A stretch of 64,000 nucleotides of DNA, taken from contig NZ_AP025464.1 of assembly GCF_024347335.1 (NCBI RefSeq), forward strand, positions 434,001-498,000, read 5' to 3'. The position numbers and the translations under genes were made by a program. The notes under the pieces were generated by a model. It worked only from the letters and a program-made list of their open reading frames with translations. It was not told the origin of the DNA and did not search any database. Of the stretch, positions 8,681 through 17,430 are shown piece by piece; the stretch's first letter is position 1; each line of letters opens with the position of its first letter. Origin of the DNA: Vibrio celticus. Lineage in GTDB: Bacteria; Pseudomonadota; Gammaproteobacteria; Enterobacterales; Vibrionaceae.

Positions 8681-9406
8681 ATGCGGTTAGAACAGACTAA
8701 ATGTGTGATTTTCGATTGTGACGGAACACTTATCGATAGTGAAAAGCTGTGCTGCCAAGCTTTGGTGAACGTTTTCACTGGCTTTGGGGCAGAGTTAAAC
8801 GTCAACGACTGCTATGCGCACTTTCAAGGCGGGAAGCTAGCCGACATCTTAATGGATACACAAGAACGTCTTGGGTTATCTATCTCGATTGATACACTTG
8901 AGCCGTTATATCGCAATGAATTAGAAGCACTGTTCCAGCGTCATTTAAAACCGATGGACGGCGCTATCGAACTTATTGAATTCCTCAAACAACAAGACAT
9001 CGAGTTTTGTATCGCTTCCAATGCACCGAAATCTAGAGTTGAATCTTCATTGGCGATGACAGGCATGCTAGATGACTTCAAAGGCAAAGTGTTCTCAGCT
9101 TTTGATGCTAACAGTTGGAAGCCAGAGCCTGATCTAATTATGTACACGGCCATGAACATGGGCTTTCTACCGAATGAGTGCATCTACGTGGATGATACGT
9201 TGAAAGGGATTGAGGCTGGTGTTCGCGCGGGTATCCAATCGTTTCGATTACGCCCGAGTATTGATGAAGCAATCGTAGATCCCGAAGCCGACTCAGCAGA
9301 ACTCGCGGCTCAGGATATCTACAGTTTAGAAGAAATTTCAGTTTGGATTAATGGCAAGCACTGCTCAAATGGTGGTATATCGAATTCTGCAGCTTTGGTG
9401 GGGTAG
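8681..9406 (+). CDS. HAD superfamily phosphatase, YieH-like
   Basis: A 241-residue haloacid-dehalogenase hydrolase. Motif I is FDCDGTLID with the nucleophile Asp12 and acid/base Asp14. Motif II is at IASNAPKS, and motif III/IV at WKPEPDLIMYTA and IYVDDTLKGIEAG. An alpha-helical cap lies between motifs I and II. The best resemblance is to YieH, a 6-phosphogluconate phosphatase of E. coli, but substrate cannot be read from sequence. I chose the ATG at 8681 over an upstream in-frame start at 8630 because it puts the first strand directly before motif I. Its 3' end overlaps a convergent minus-strand gene by 59 bases. Confidence 0.88.
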   Translation: MRLEQTKCVIFDCDGTLIDSEKLCCQALVNVFTGFGAELNVNDCYAHFQGGKLADILMDTQERLGLSISIDTLEPLYRNELEALFQRHLKPMDGAIELIEFLKQQDIEFCIASNAPKSRVESSLAMTGMLDDFKGKVFSAFDANSWKPEPDLIMYTAMNMGFLPNECIYVDDTLKGIEAGVRAGIQSFRLRPSIDEAIVDPEADSAELAAQDIYSLEEISVWINGKHCSNGGISNSAALVG

Positions 9407-9563
9407 AGCTTAATTGAAGGCTGACTACCTTACTAAATTGTTTGGTATGGAAACCGCAAGATGCACAAGTAAACTTCTCTCCACTTTCTGAAAGCAGATA
9501 CTCGTCGTGTTGGCACAAAGGGCATGTAATGTCGTCGGTGTTTGGTGTTTCTGTTTTATTCAT
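9348..9563 (-). CDS. Small zinc-ribbon protein, 71 residues
   Basis: The frame encodes two CxxC knuckles, CPLCQ at about residue 14 and CASCG at about 33, spaced as in a zinc ribbon, with an acidic start and no membrane segment. The last third runs antisense across the end of the HAD phosphatase gene. The spacing of the cysteine pairs makes it more than a shadow frame. Function is unknown; such small ribbons often bind nucleic acid or protein partners. Confidence 0.6.
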   Translation of the reverse strand: MNKTETPNTDDITCPLCQHDEYLLSESGEKFTCASCGFHTKQFSKVVSLQLSSTPPKLQNSIYHHLSSACH

Positions 9564-9742
9564 TATGTGTCACCTGCAGCAAGAGGGTAAGCGAAAAAAG
9601 ACCCGTTCAATTAGATTACTCCTAAGCTCGAATATTAGACAGTTCTGACACTTCTTAATCTCTCCTTTGCGACTTGCTTCATGGTAATTGATAATGTCAT
9701 CGTTATTGACCATGGTTCTTGTAATGTTATTAAACAAAAGCC

Positions 9743-9769
9743 AAAAAGAAAGGACCCATTACGAGTCCT
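9743..9769 (-). terminator. Probable terminator of the chemotaxis receptor gene
   Basis: On the minus strand AGGACTC and GGGTCCT pair with one G-T wobble around a five-base loop, followed by TTCTTTTTGG. It lies about 45 bases past the receptor stop. Confidence 0.65.
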
Positions 9770-9814
9770 CATTAGTTTGTTTTCAATTCACGCCGCTAGT
9801 TCGCCAGTTGAGCC

Positions 9815-11239
9815 TTAAGTGCGGTAGCGTGCCAACGTCTGAGACAGAGAAACCGACGCTTCTGTTAGCCTAGATACGCCATTTGAAGAATTCTGAGCCA
9901 CGTCTTTAATCACATCGGATTGGCTTCGAATATCGTTAAGTTCTGCTGCAATCGTATTGGCAACGTTACTTTGCTCATCGGCTGATGTTGCGATTTGGAT
10001 ACTCATGTCCATTAGTGCTTGAGCTGAATCTGCAATCGAGTTTACGTCGTGACCAATGTTTGAAATCAACTGGCTACTGGTTTGTGCTTGGTCAACCGTC
10101 TGTTCGGTGATCTTCGCGATATTTTGGCTCTCTTGCTGTAAGCGTTCAATCATCGCTTGGATTTCTACTGTAGCCGACTGAGTGCGGCTTGCCAGTGTTC
10201 TTACTTCATCAGCAACAACAGCGAAACCACGGCCTTGTTCGCCCGCACGAGCGGCTTCAATCGCGGCATTCAAAGCAAGTAAGTTAGTTTGCTCTGAAAT
10301 AGCGTTGATCGTCGTGATGACTTCGTTAATTTGGCTTGTATTCACATTCAAGCTAGTAACAGAAGATGAGGTTTGCTCAATCAAAGAAGAAAGGGTGGTG
10401 ATTTCTGAGATGGCCTGTTGAACCTTCGCGTGGCTATCGTTGATTTGCTGCGCGTCTTGCTCTGTTTGTTCAGTTGAGCGTGCAGAGATGTTAGATACTT
10501 CATTTGCCGAAGCTGTCATCTGATCCATTGCTGTCGCTACAGAGTCTAGAGAGGCGTTTTGGCTCATGATTTGTGTTTCGCTGCGCTTCATCTCTGTTTC
10601 GAAAGAAGCCGATGTTTCGCTTAGTGTTGCTGCACTGTGGTTTACGTTGTTGACTAACTCACTAAGCGTGTCCATTGAACGGTCAAGCGCACAACCAATC
10701 GTGCCGAACTCATCACGGCCAGGGTGGAAGCCAAGGCGTGATGTTAAGTCACCATCACCAATCTTTTGAGTCGTTGAATAAAGAACCCAAAGTGCGCCGC
10801 CTAGGAAAGTCGCTACCCAGTAACAGAAAAGACCAAAAGGCACACACCACAAGAAGCTAAGTAATAAAGTGTAAAGTGCTTGCTGCTTTTGATTCTGTAT
10901 ATCGTTAGTTGAAACGGTAAGTGAGTAGTAGTTGCCATCCTGTGCGAGTGCTGTGGCAGTCACAGAACCATTATTTGAAATAGTGGTTTGTTGAGCGCGA
11001 GTTTGCTGGCTAACAGAGCGAACAGATGCAGGGGAGTCTGATGCTGATAAAATGCCTTGCAGTTGATACTCGACCTGCTGTTTTGCAGTTACGTCAATGT
11101 GTTCCGTTTTGTTGACGTAGTTCAGTCCAGCTAGGCTTGCCAGAGCGGCAAAAAAGATTAAGAAAATGACCCAAAACTTGTCGTTGATCGACATCTTGAT
11201 AAACAGTTTGTCTATCGTTCGAAATTGTACTTCTTTCAT
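9815..11239 (-). CDS. Methyl-accepting chemotaxis protein
   Basis: A 474-residue receptor. A first membrane helix (about residues 20-42), a short periplasmic domain of only about 75 residues, and a second membrane segment (about 122-152) precede a HAMP region (about 155-205). The cytoplasmic signalling domain has the highly conserved tip ISEQTNLLALNAAIEAARAG and FAVVADEVRTLA. The small periplasmic part limits what ligand it can bind directly. No C-terminal CheR/CheB pentapeptide is seen (it ends LARYRT). An alternative start is Met16 at 11194. A ten-base perfect hairpin covers the ribosome-binding region of the ATG at 11239. Confidence 0.93.
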   Translation of the reverse strand: MKEVQFRTIDKLFIKMSINDKFWVIFLIFFAALASLAGLNYVNKTEHIDVTAKQQVEYQLQGILSASDSPASVRSVSQQTRAQQTTISNNGSVTATALAQDGNYYSLTVSTNDIQNQKQQALYTLLLSFLWCVPFGLFCYWVATFLGGALWVLYSTTQKIGDGDLTSRLGFHPGRDEFGTIGCALDRSMDTLSELVNNVNHSAATLSETSASFETEMKRSETQIMSQNASLDSVATAMDQMTASANEVSNISARSTEQTEQDAQQINDSHAKVQQAISEITTLSSLIEQTSSSVTSLNVNTSQINEVITTINAISEQTNLLALNAAIEAARAGEQGRGFAVVADEVRTLASRTQSATVEIQAMIERLQQESQNIAKITEQTVDQAQTSSQLISNIGHDVNSIADSAQALMDMSIQIATSADEQSNVANTIAAELNDIRSQSDVIKDVAQNSSNGVSRLTEASVSLSQTLARYRT

Positions 11240-11245
11240 AAAAAC

Positions 11246-11270
11246 TCCACGGTAAATCCTTTACCGTGGA
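11246..11270 (-). promoter_or_regulatory. Hairpin over the receptor ribosome-binding site
   Basis: On the minus strand TCCACGGTAA-AGGAT-TTACCGTGGA forms a perfect ten-base stem. It is followed directly by GTTTTT and then the receptor ATG at 11239. The Shine-Dalgarno-like GGAG is mostly inside the right arm. The element therefore looks both like an intrinsic terminator (for tyrP) and like a structure that hides the receptor ribosome site. Confidence 0.75.
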
Positions 11271-11387
11271 CTCTAAATAACCGACCTCAATAAAAATGTG
11301 ACTTCAATCGACTAATTGTGAAAATTAATGATAGTGACATGTTATTTATGAGATCTGGATCAAGTAAATTAGTTCTGTATAGGTTTA

Positions 11388-12611
11388 TTAGCCCAAAGAA
11401 GGCAGTAACCCTACTGAAATAAGAACTTGAATGGCAATGATAAATACGCCAATGCTACCTGCTAAAAACAACGCTTTGCTACCGCCTAACACTTGGTAAC
11501 TGGCTTCTGAAGATTGAGGTTTGACAGAGAAATCAGTGTAACGAACCTTGTAGACCATCACTGTTGGTAACAGAATCGCGAGCACTGAAAGTGCAATGGC
11601 TGCGTAGCCTAAAGCCATGATGAAGCCTTGTGGGTAAAATAAGGCAAAACCCAGTGGCGGTAAGAAGGTGATAGCAGCTGTCTTAACACGTTTTGCGTTA
11701 TCTAGTTTCTTGCTCAGTGAGTCGCCCATGAATTCAAATAAGCCCAAGCTCACCCCAATAAAAGATGTCAGCAGTGCAAGGTCCGCGAATACACCGACGA
11801 TCACGCTTAGGTTGGATTGATGAACCGTTTGCGATAGTGAGACTAATAGCGCGCCCAAACTTGTATCAGATAGTAATTGCTCTTGGCTAATCACACCCAA
11901 AGTAACACTTTGCCAGAAAACGTAGATAACCAGAGGCAGTGCCGAGCCAATAATCATTACCTTACGTAAAGAACGAACGTCACCATCTAGGTATCGAACA
12001 ATTGATGGGATGCTGCCGTGGAAACCAAAAGAGGTAAACACAACCGGAATCGCCGCAACAATCAGGCCTTGCTGTAAAGGCATGCTCATTAAGTATTGAG
12101 AGGTAATGTTTGGCGCTAGGAAGCTAAGTACCAACACCATTGCGATAAGCTTTAAGCCAAATAAAACGCGGTTAACTTTATCAACACTGTGTGTACCAAT
12201 CGTCACAACACCGGCAACTAATAGGGTAAATAGAAGCGTGGTGATTTGAGCATTGAGTTCGATACCCGCGATATCCGAAATTCGTTGGTTAAATTGCGCA
12301 CCGCCGCCAGCTATGTATGCCGCACACAGAGCGTAGAAAAGAAACATCACCGCGAAGCTCGCAATCCACTTTCCTTTTGTCCCTAAAATGGTATGAGCTA
12401 ACGTGTGTAGGGTAGCGTCAGATTCTGCGAATTGGTGAAGCTCTACCATTAATAGCGCAGTAAAAGCCATTAACGCCCATAAACCCAGCATCAAGAAAAG
12501 TGAAGTTGAAAAGCCAATACCTGCAGAAGCAAGTGGAAGAGCGAGCATGCCAGCACCAATGGTTGTGCCTGCAATGATCAAAGTACTACCAAAAACCTTT
12601 GATTTATTCAT
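11388..12611 (-). CDS. tyrP: Tyrosine-specific permease, HAAAP family
   Basis: The 407-residue inner-membrane protein has about eleven hydrophobic segments and starts with the aromatic amino-acid permease signature GSTLIIAGTTIGAGMLALP. This is the HAAAP family of TyrP, Mtr and TnaB, which import aromatic amino acids by proton symport. A perfect TyrR box lies about 145 bases upstream of the start codon. That supports TyrP (or a tyrosine/tryptophan permease) and repression or activation by TyrR with aromatic amino acids. The next gene downstream is a chemotaxis receptor on the same strand. Confidence 0.92.
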   Translation of the reverse strand: MNKSKVFGSTLIIAGTTIGAGMLALPLASAGIGFSTSLFLMLGLWALMAFTALLMVELHQFAESDATLHTLAHTILGTKGKWIASFAVMFLFYALCAAYIAGGGAQFNQRISDIAGIELNAQITTLLFTLLVAGVVTIGTHSVDKVNRVLFGLKLIAMVLVLSFLAPNITSQYLMSMPLQQGLIVAAIPVVFTSFGFHGSIPSIVRYLDGDVRSLRKVMIIGSALPLVIYVFWQSVTLGVISQEQLLSDTSLGALLVSLSQTVHQSNLSVIVGVFADLALLTSFIGVSLGLFEFMGDSLSKKLDNAKRVKTAAITFLPPLGFALFYPQGFIMALGYAAIALSVLAILLPTVMVYKVRYTDFSVKPQSSEASYQVLGGSKALFLAGSIGVFIIAIQVLISVGLLPSLG

Positions 12612-12755
12612 TGTATATAATTCTTTACGTTAGGGTGTGTTTTCATTGTAATTCTTCTAGCTTAAGCGCATAAACCCAAAGAATATCTCGATTTTGAAGT
12701 ATTCTGATTGAGTTTAATTCCAAATGCAATGCCTAATGTAATTAAAAACATCCAC

Positions 12756-12773
12756 TGTAAATTAATTTTTACA
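12756..12773. promoter_or_regulatory. TyrR box upstream of tyrP
   Basis: TGTAAA-N6-TTTACA is an exact match to the TyrR consensus TGTAAAN6TTTACA. It lies 145 bases upstream of the tyrP start codon. Assignment to tyrP rests on position and on known TyrR control of tyrP in enteric bacteria. Confidence 0.8.
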
Positions 12774-12805
12774 TTGAAGGGGCGTGGCAGCATTTAAATG
12801 AGTAA

Positions 12806-12817
12806 AGCAAACGTTTG
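12806..12817. promoter_or_regulatory. PurR/LacI-type operator core
   Basis: GCAAACGTTTG (with flanking A and A) matches the central part of the PurR consensus; the outer bases do not match. It lies between tyrP and the 42-residue gene at 13059. It could be a site for PurR or another LacI-family repressor. Confidence 0.4.
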
Positions 12818-13058
12818 ACCATGACCGGCTTCAAAATTTATAGAGTAATTTGTTGTACTTGGTGTAAGGTGGCAGTACATATGTCGTTCGCGTATACCCC
12901 TTTAGCGTAAAAAAGCGTAAATGATCGCGAGTAGCTTTAAGCTATGAATATGGAATGGGTAGAGTAGAGTGCGTTCATCAAAGTGACATAATATAAGTCC
13001 AAGATGGTGCACTAGTTAATAGGACATCATGTCCACATCAAGGAATAGAGGGGGCACA

Positions 13059-13187
13059 ATGAGTGACCAATCTTATAATGACGAAAGTCTAGAGTTGTTA
13101 GATGCTATGGAAATTGGCATTGATTTGTCTGACTATGAACAGACAGTGAAACAGTTAGCAGAAGAGCTTTTCAAGTCTTCGAACTAA
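13059..13187 (+). CDS. Small acidic protein, 42 residues
   Basis: The ATG at 13059 follows a strong ribosome site (GAGGGGG, ending five bases before). The 42 codons give a soluble acidic peptide with no cysteine and two predicted helices (SLELLDAMEIGIDL and YEQTVKQLAEELFKSS). No family is recognised. The quality of the ribosome site and the helical amphipathic composition make it a likely real gene. It stands alone in a 780-base gap between tyrP and acpH. Confidence 0.65.
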   Translation: MSDQSYNDESLELLDAMEIGIDLSDYEQTVKQLAEELFKSSN

Positions 13188-13391
13188 GCTTTAAGATCTT
13201 TAATTCAGTTTCAACCGAAACGTTTTAAAGCTAAAAGTTTTCTTAGCTAAAGCTTCTCAAAGCAAACAATTCTAAACTGAGCAAATCTTATTCGCTCACA
13301 CGTCATACCAAAACTATCCTCATTAAAGTTCGCGAAGACAAACGAGTGCGTTTACCATGTTACTTAGTTCTCGATACTTTAATGAGGTTCA

Positions 13392-14003
13392 ATGAACTTT
13401 CTCGCACACCTTCACATCGCCAAGCACTGTGACAGCAACTTAGCAGGTAACCTGTTGGGTGATTTTGTTAAAGGCGACCCTAACAAACACTATTCTGATT
13501 CCCTTTCTGACGGTATTAGGCTTCATCGATTTGTTGATAGCTATACTGATCGCCATGATGTATCTCGTTCTGCAAAATCACTTTTCTCAGACCAAACACG
13601 ACGCTTTGCGCCTATCGCACTCGATGTATTTTGGGATCACTGCTTAGCTAATCATTGGGCTCAGTTTTCACAGCAGACATTAGAACGTTTTTGTTTCGAT
13701 AGCCATGAGCAGATCTTTGAACATCAAGAGCCACACTGGCCAGAAAATTTCGTTATGGTTCATCAGAAAATGGCTGAGCATCGATGGTTAGAGAGCTATC
13801 AAGACATGTCATCAATAGAGGTGGTATTGCAGCGAATGGCGTTGAGAAGGCCCAAGCTCGGTATGCTCGAGGCATGTTACGATGACCTCGAACGTCACTA
13901 TGATACGTTGCAGTGTCACTTCAATGAGCTTTATCCCAATGTTTTAGAGGAAGCTAAGCAGTTTAATGCGCTTCAAATGAAGAAAAATCAAAAGGAAAGG
14001 TAA
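13392..14003 (+). CDS. acpH: Acyl carrier protein phosphodiesterase
   Basis: The 203-residue protein matches the AcpH (DUF479) family in length and motifs: MNFLAHLHIA at the start, GNLLGDFVKG, GIRLHRFVDSYTDRH and DVFWDHCLANHW. These supply the His/Asp metal ligands of this HD-like fold. The enzyme removes the 4'-phosphopantetheine group from holo-ACP, giving apo-ACP. The start lies right after GAGGTTCA. It is followed after 57 bases by a DEAD-box helicase gene, possibly on the same transcript. Confidence 0.94.
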   Translation: MNFLAHLHIAKHCDSNLAGNLLGDFVKGDPNKHYSDSLSDGIRLHRFVDSYTDRHDVSRSAKSLFSDQTRRFAPIALDVFWDHCLANHWAQFSQQTLERFCFDSHEQIFEHQEPHWPENFVMVHQKMAEHRWLESYQDMSSIEVVLQRMALRRPKLGMLEACYDDLERHYDTLQCHFNELYPNVLEEAKQFNALQMKKNQKER

Positions 14004-14060
14004 ACAGCGTAATGCAGGTTTGCTACAATCCGCGCCTATTTAATCTTTGAGCATCATACT

Positions 14061-15332
14061 ATGTCTGAATCTACAAAATCTTTTAACCAACTAGGATTAT
14101 CTGAGCATCTTCTTGCCACGTTGTCTGAGCTTAATTTTACGGCTCCTACCAGTGTTCAAGAACAAGCGATTCCATTGGTATTAGAAGGCAAAGATGTACT
14201 GGCTGGTGCTCAAACGGGTACAGGTAAAACGGCTGCGTTTGGTTTACCGATTATTCAAAGATTAATCGAGACGAAAGACAACGTTATTCCGAACCCTAAG
14301 CTCGTTCGTGCGCTTGTATTAGTACCAACTCGTGAGTTGGCACAACAGGTTTTCGATAACTTAACTAGCTACGCAAAGGGCACCGACATTAAAGTCGTGG
14401 TGGCTTACGGCGGCGTTAGCATGAAGGTGCAAACTGATAACCTACGCGGTGGCGCAGATATTCTTGTCGCGACGCCAGGTCGCCTTATTGATCACATGTT
14501 CACTAGAAACATCATGTTGAGCCATACGGAAGTACTGGTACTGGATGAAGCTGACCGTATGTTAGATATGGGCTTCATGCCTGACATCAAGCGTATTCTT
14601 TCTCGCATGAACGAAGTGCGTCAAACTCTGTTCTTCTCTGCAACGTTTGATAACAAAATCAAAGCGATTGCACACCGTATGATGCAGAAGCCGAGTGAAA
14701 TCCAAGTTACTCCAAAAAACAGCACCGCTGAAACCGTAACACAGATGGTTTACCCGGTAGATAGGTCGCGTAAAAGTGAGCTATTAGCGTATTTGATTGG
14801 TTCAAAAAACTGGCAACAAGTGTTGGTGTTCACTAAGACTAAGCAGGGCACCGATGCTCTCGTTAAAGAGCTTAAGTTAGACGGCATTAAAGCGGCATCA
14901 ATCAATGGCGATAAGAGCCAGGGTGCGCGTCAAAAAGCACTAGACGATTTCAAGTCAGGCAAAGTTCGTGCGTTGATCGCAACCGACGTGGCAGCTCGTG
15001 GTATTGATATTCAGCAGCTAGAACAAGTTGTGAACTATGATATGCCATTCAAAGCAGAAGATTACGTTCACCGTATCGGACGAACTGGTCGTGCGGGCAA
15101 CAGCGGTTTAGCGATCTCGTTGATGAGTCAGGACGAAGCCTACCTACTGGGTGACATTGAACGATTACTTGATACGCGCTTGCCTCAAGAGTGGCTAGAG
15201 GGCTTTGAACCAAGCCTTGAAAAAGATCTAGCGCCCGACCGTGGTGGTCGCAGCAAAAGCCGTTCATCAGAAAAACGTAAGATGAAAGCGAAGCTTAAGA
15301 TTCACCAAAACCGCGGTAAAGCACGTCGTTAA
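14061..15332 (+). CDS. rhlE: DEAD-box ATP-dependent RNA helicase, RhlE type
   Basis: The 423-residue helicase carries all standard motifs: Q motif (FNQLGLSEHLL...PTSVQEQAIP), Walker A AQTGTGKTAA (residues 50-59), PTRELA, VLDEADRMLDMGF, the SAT motif in FFSATF, and HRIGRTGR near residue 335. The tail after about residue 385 is short and very basic (KRKMKAKLKI, RGKARR), as in RhlE proteins that act on rRNA precursors. The symbol is by resemblance; RhlE paralogues are hard to separate, and a second one lies at 35354. It ends before a shared bidirectional terminator. Confidence 0.9.
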   Translation: MSESTKSFNQLGLSEHLLATLSELNFTAPTSVQEQAIPLVLEGKDVLAGAQTGTGKTAAFGLPIIQRLIETKDNVIPNPKLVRALVLVPTRELAQQVFDNLTSYAKGTDIKVVVAYGGVSMKVQTDNLRGGADILVATPGRLIDHMFTRNIMLSHTEVLVLDEADRMLDMGFMPDIKRILSRMNEVRQTLFFSATFDNKIKAIAHRMMQKPSEIQVTPKNSTAETVTQMVYPVDRSRKSELLAYLIGSKNWQQVLVFTKTKQGTDALVKELKLDGIKAASINGDKSQGARQKALDDFKSGKVRALIATDVAARGIDIQQLEQVVNYDMPFKAEDYVHRIGRTGRAGNSGLAISLMSQDEAYLLGDIERLLDTRLPQEWLEGFEPSLEKDLAPDRGGRSKSRSSEKRKMKAKLKIHQNRGKARR

Positions 15333-15377
15333 CAAGCTGGACAAAGCTCCAGTTTAAAGATCTATACATATAAAAAT

Positions 15378-15407
15378 GCGCCGTTACAGTGACTTCTGTA
15401 ACGGCGC
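15378..15407. terminator. Bidirectional terminator
   Basis: An eleven-base perfect stem GCGCCGTTACA/TGTAACGGCGC with an eight-base loop is flanked by A-rich sequence on one side and TTTTTG on the other. It serves the convergent helicase and TetR genes. Confidence 0.9.
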
Positions 15408-15447
15408 GTTTTTGTATCTTATAAGCTCATCATGGGTATGAACCCGA

Positions 15448-16191
15448 TTAAGCTTTATGTTCCTGGTTACACTTCCATTCACATGGCACTTCATAAATCA
15501 GCTCTTCAATCGAGGTTGGGTTTAGAACCCACTCTTCATCAATATTGAACTTGCTGACCATCTGCGTGTTGAAAAGCTGCCAATGCTTAAGTAGAACATC
15601 TTCAGGAGAGGTGACCATATCGCCTTCATTCCAAGTGCTTTCCATAAAGGGAGTGAGGCATACAGCGCCGTTTGCGTACATGATCATTTGCCATTTAACT
15701 TCGTAAATGTTGATCATTTTGTCTGGGTTAGCTGTATTGTACTCAGCGGCAAGGCCGTTAATCTCTTTTTCAACATCGCCGACATTGTCGATGAAGTAAT
15801 CAACAAGGTTGTCTTCTTGGCGAACAGAGTCTGAAATAAGCTGCATTGGCCTACGTGAGTGAATCATGTTGGTGAACAGACGCATGCTAAACAGGTAGAT
15901 AGCGATATTTGGCGCAACATCTTTTGGAAGCTCTTCCATAATCTTACTGATGTAAGACTGAAAATAATCGTGCAAACAATCACTTATCGCATGCCAAATC
16001 TTTTCTTTGCTACCAAAGTGATGACGGATAAGGCTATGTGATACGCCTGCTTTTTCACTGATGTTTCGCAGTGATACACGATCGTAGCCAAAGTCACAGA
16101 ACATGTCTGCGGCAACGCTCATGATCAAAAAACGCGTCTCTTCGGCGTCTTTTGCACTTCTTCTACCTTGCTTCTTTTCGGTCATCTTCAT
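15448..16191 (-). CDS. TetR-family regulator of the adjacent RND pump
   Basis: A 247-residue protein with an N-terminal TetR helix-turn-helix (about residues 20-65; conserved NISEKAGVSHSLIRHHFGSK). The C-terminal ligand-binding part has no assignable ligand. It is divergent from the RND efflux operon with only 150 bases between start codons. This is the usual arrangement of a local repressor that controls the pump and itself. An imperfect inverted repeat (16246-16259 with 16300-16313) in the shared gap is a candidate operator. Two in-frame ATGs near the start (MKMTEKK) leave the exact N-terminus open by two residues. Confidence 0.9.
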   Translation of the reverse strand: MKMTEKKQGRRSAKDAEETRFLIMSVAADMFCDFGYDRVSLRNISEKAGVSHSLIRHHFGSKEKIWHAISDCLHDYFQSYISKIMEELPKDVAPNIAIYLFSMRLFTNMIHSRRPMQLISDSVRQEDNLVDYFIDNVGDVEKEINGLAAEYNTANPDKMINIYEVKWQMIMYANGAVCLTPFMESTWNEGDMVTSPEDVLLKHWQLFNTQMVSKFNIDEEWVLNPTSIEELIYEVPCEWKCNQEHKA

Positions 16192-16245
16192 TTCACATAA
16201 TTACCTGATTACCACATTCTACACTGTTTTTACTGAAATAAAAAA

Positions 16246-16313
16246 TACTGCACAAGTGGAAAGTAAAGCTTGAGAATTATTTAATATTAAATATACTGCC
16301 CACCTGTGTAATA
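16246..16313. promoter_or_regulatory. Candidate TetR operator pair
   Basis: TACTGCACAAGTGG at 16246-16259 and CCACCTGTGTAATA at 16300-16313 form an inverted repeat with 11 of 14 positions complementary. It lies in the divergent promoter region, with an AT-rich TAATATTAAAT between. The assignment as operator is inference. Confidence 0.4.
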
Positions 16314-16341
16314 AATCATAATAATTTAACGGAGAGACATC

Positions 16342-17430
16342 ATGCAGTCCAATTTGTCTATCAATGCCATATCGAGCAAGCGCATGGGAGCTGTTATTGC
16401 AGCACTATTGCTCGCAGGCTCTCTAACTGGATGTGACAAAGTTCAGTCAGAGGAAAATGAGCAGGTAATCAAGCCAGTCAAGCTGTTCGAAATCCCGCAA
16501 CAGACTGATATCGATCTTGATAGCTTCATTGCAAAGGTTGATGCAACCGACCGTGCGGCACTTTCTTTCCAAGTGGGTGGAGATATAGAAACCTTCGATG
16601 TTCGTATGGGACAAGAAGTGAAGAAAGGTCAGGTGTTAGCCGTATTAGACGCAACGGATTACCGTATTGCCGTTGATGCAGCCCAAGCTAAATTTGATCT
16701 GGCGAACAGCCAATACAAACAAGCTTCTGAGTTGTATGCGAAAAAACTGGTCAGTACCGATTACTACGACCAAGCCGTGAACACCTTTACTGCCGCTGAA
16801 GTTGAGTTGGACCAAGCAAAAACAAACCTTGGCTACACTACCTTAGTTGCTCCATTCGATGGCGTGGTATCGATGGTGTTTGGAAAGCAATATCAATTGA
16901 TCGCAGAAAAGCAGCCTGTACTGAATATTTTGAATCACAGTGAAATGGATGTGACGTTTTCCATTCCAGTATCAAAGCTTGAAGACCGTTCTATTCAAGA
17001 CCTAACGAGCTCAAACATGTGGGTTGTGATGGACAGCCACCGCGGCATTCGTATCCCGACTCGCTTTAAAGAAATCTCAACGCAACCAGATGAAGACACC
17101 AACAGCTACCAAGCGGTTGTGTCTATCGAAAAGCCAGAAGGCATCAATCTACTTTCTGGTATGACAGCGCAAGTTGAAGTTCAGAAGAGTAAATCTGACT
17201 ACGGCATTGGTATTGTGGATTCAGCTTGGTTAAACAAAGACGCAGGCCATGGTGAACTATGGCGTTATAACCCTGACTCTCAACTGATTTCAAAAGTACA
17301 AGTCCTTCTAGATGAGCAAGGCAAGGTTATCGACGGATTGTCGTCTGGCGACCTTATCGTTGAAGCAGGTGTGGATGTGTTATCAGACGGACAACAAGTA
17401 AAAGCTTGGCTTCGTGAGGGCGGTATTTAA
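16342..17430 (+). CDS. RND efflux adaptor (membrane fusion) lipoprotein 1, VexI/J-like
   Basis: The 362-residue adaptor follows a good ribosome site (GGAGAG). It has a long lipoprotein signal with lipobox LTGC (Cys about 31), then a biotinyl-lipoyl-like hairpin region (GQEVKKGQVLAVLDATDY) and paired coiled-coil helices (AKFDLANSQYKQASELYAKK). Beta-barrel segments follow (LVAPFDGVVSMVF). The family links an RND pump to TolC. The stop codon overlaps the next gene start by one base (17430), so translation is coupled. Together with the following genes it matches the two-adaptor layout of V. cholerae VexIJK. Confidence 0.9.
   Translation: MQSNLSINAISSKRMGAVIAALLLAGSLTGCDKVQSEENEQVIKPVKLFEIPQQTDIDLDSFIAKVDATDRAALSFQVGGDIETFDVRMGQEVKKGQVLAVLDATDYRIAVDAAQAKFDLANSQYKQASELYAKKLVSTDYYDQAVNTFTAAEVELDQAKTNLGYTTLVAPFDGVVSMVFGKQYQLIAEKQPVLNILNHSEMDVTFSIPVSKLEDRSIQDLTSSNMWVVMDSHRGIRIPTRFKEISTQPDEDTNSYQAVVSIEKPEGINLLSGMTAQVEVQKSKSDYGIGIVDSAWLNKDAGHGELWRYNPDSQLISKVQVLLDEQGKVIDGLSSGDLIVEAGVDVLSDGQQVKAWLREGGI

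Noticed and set aside
9688..9873. 61-codon plus-strand frame past the zinc-ribbon gene
   Set aside because: Overlaps the receptor gene end and its terminator; no ribosome site or protein-like features.
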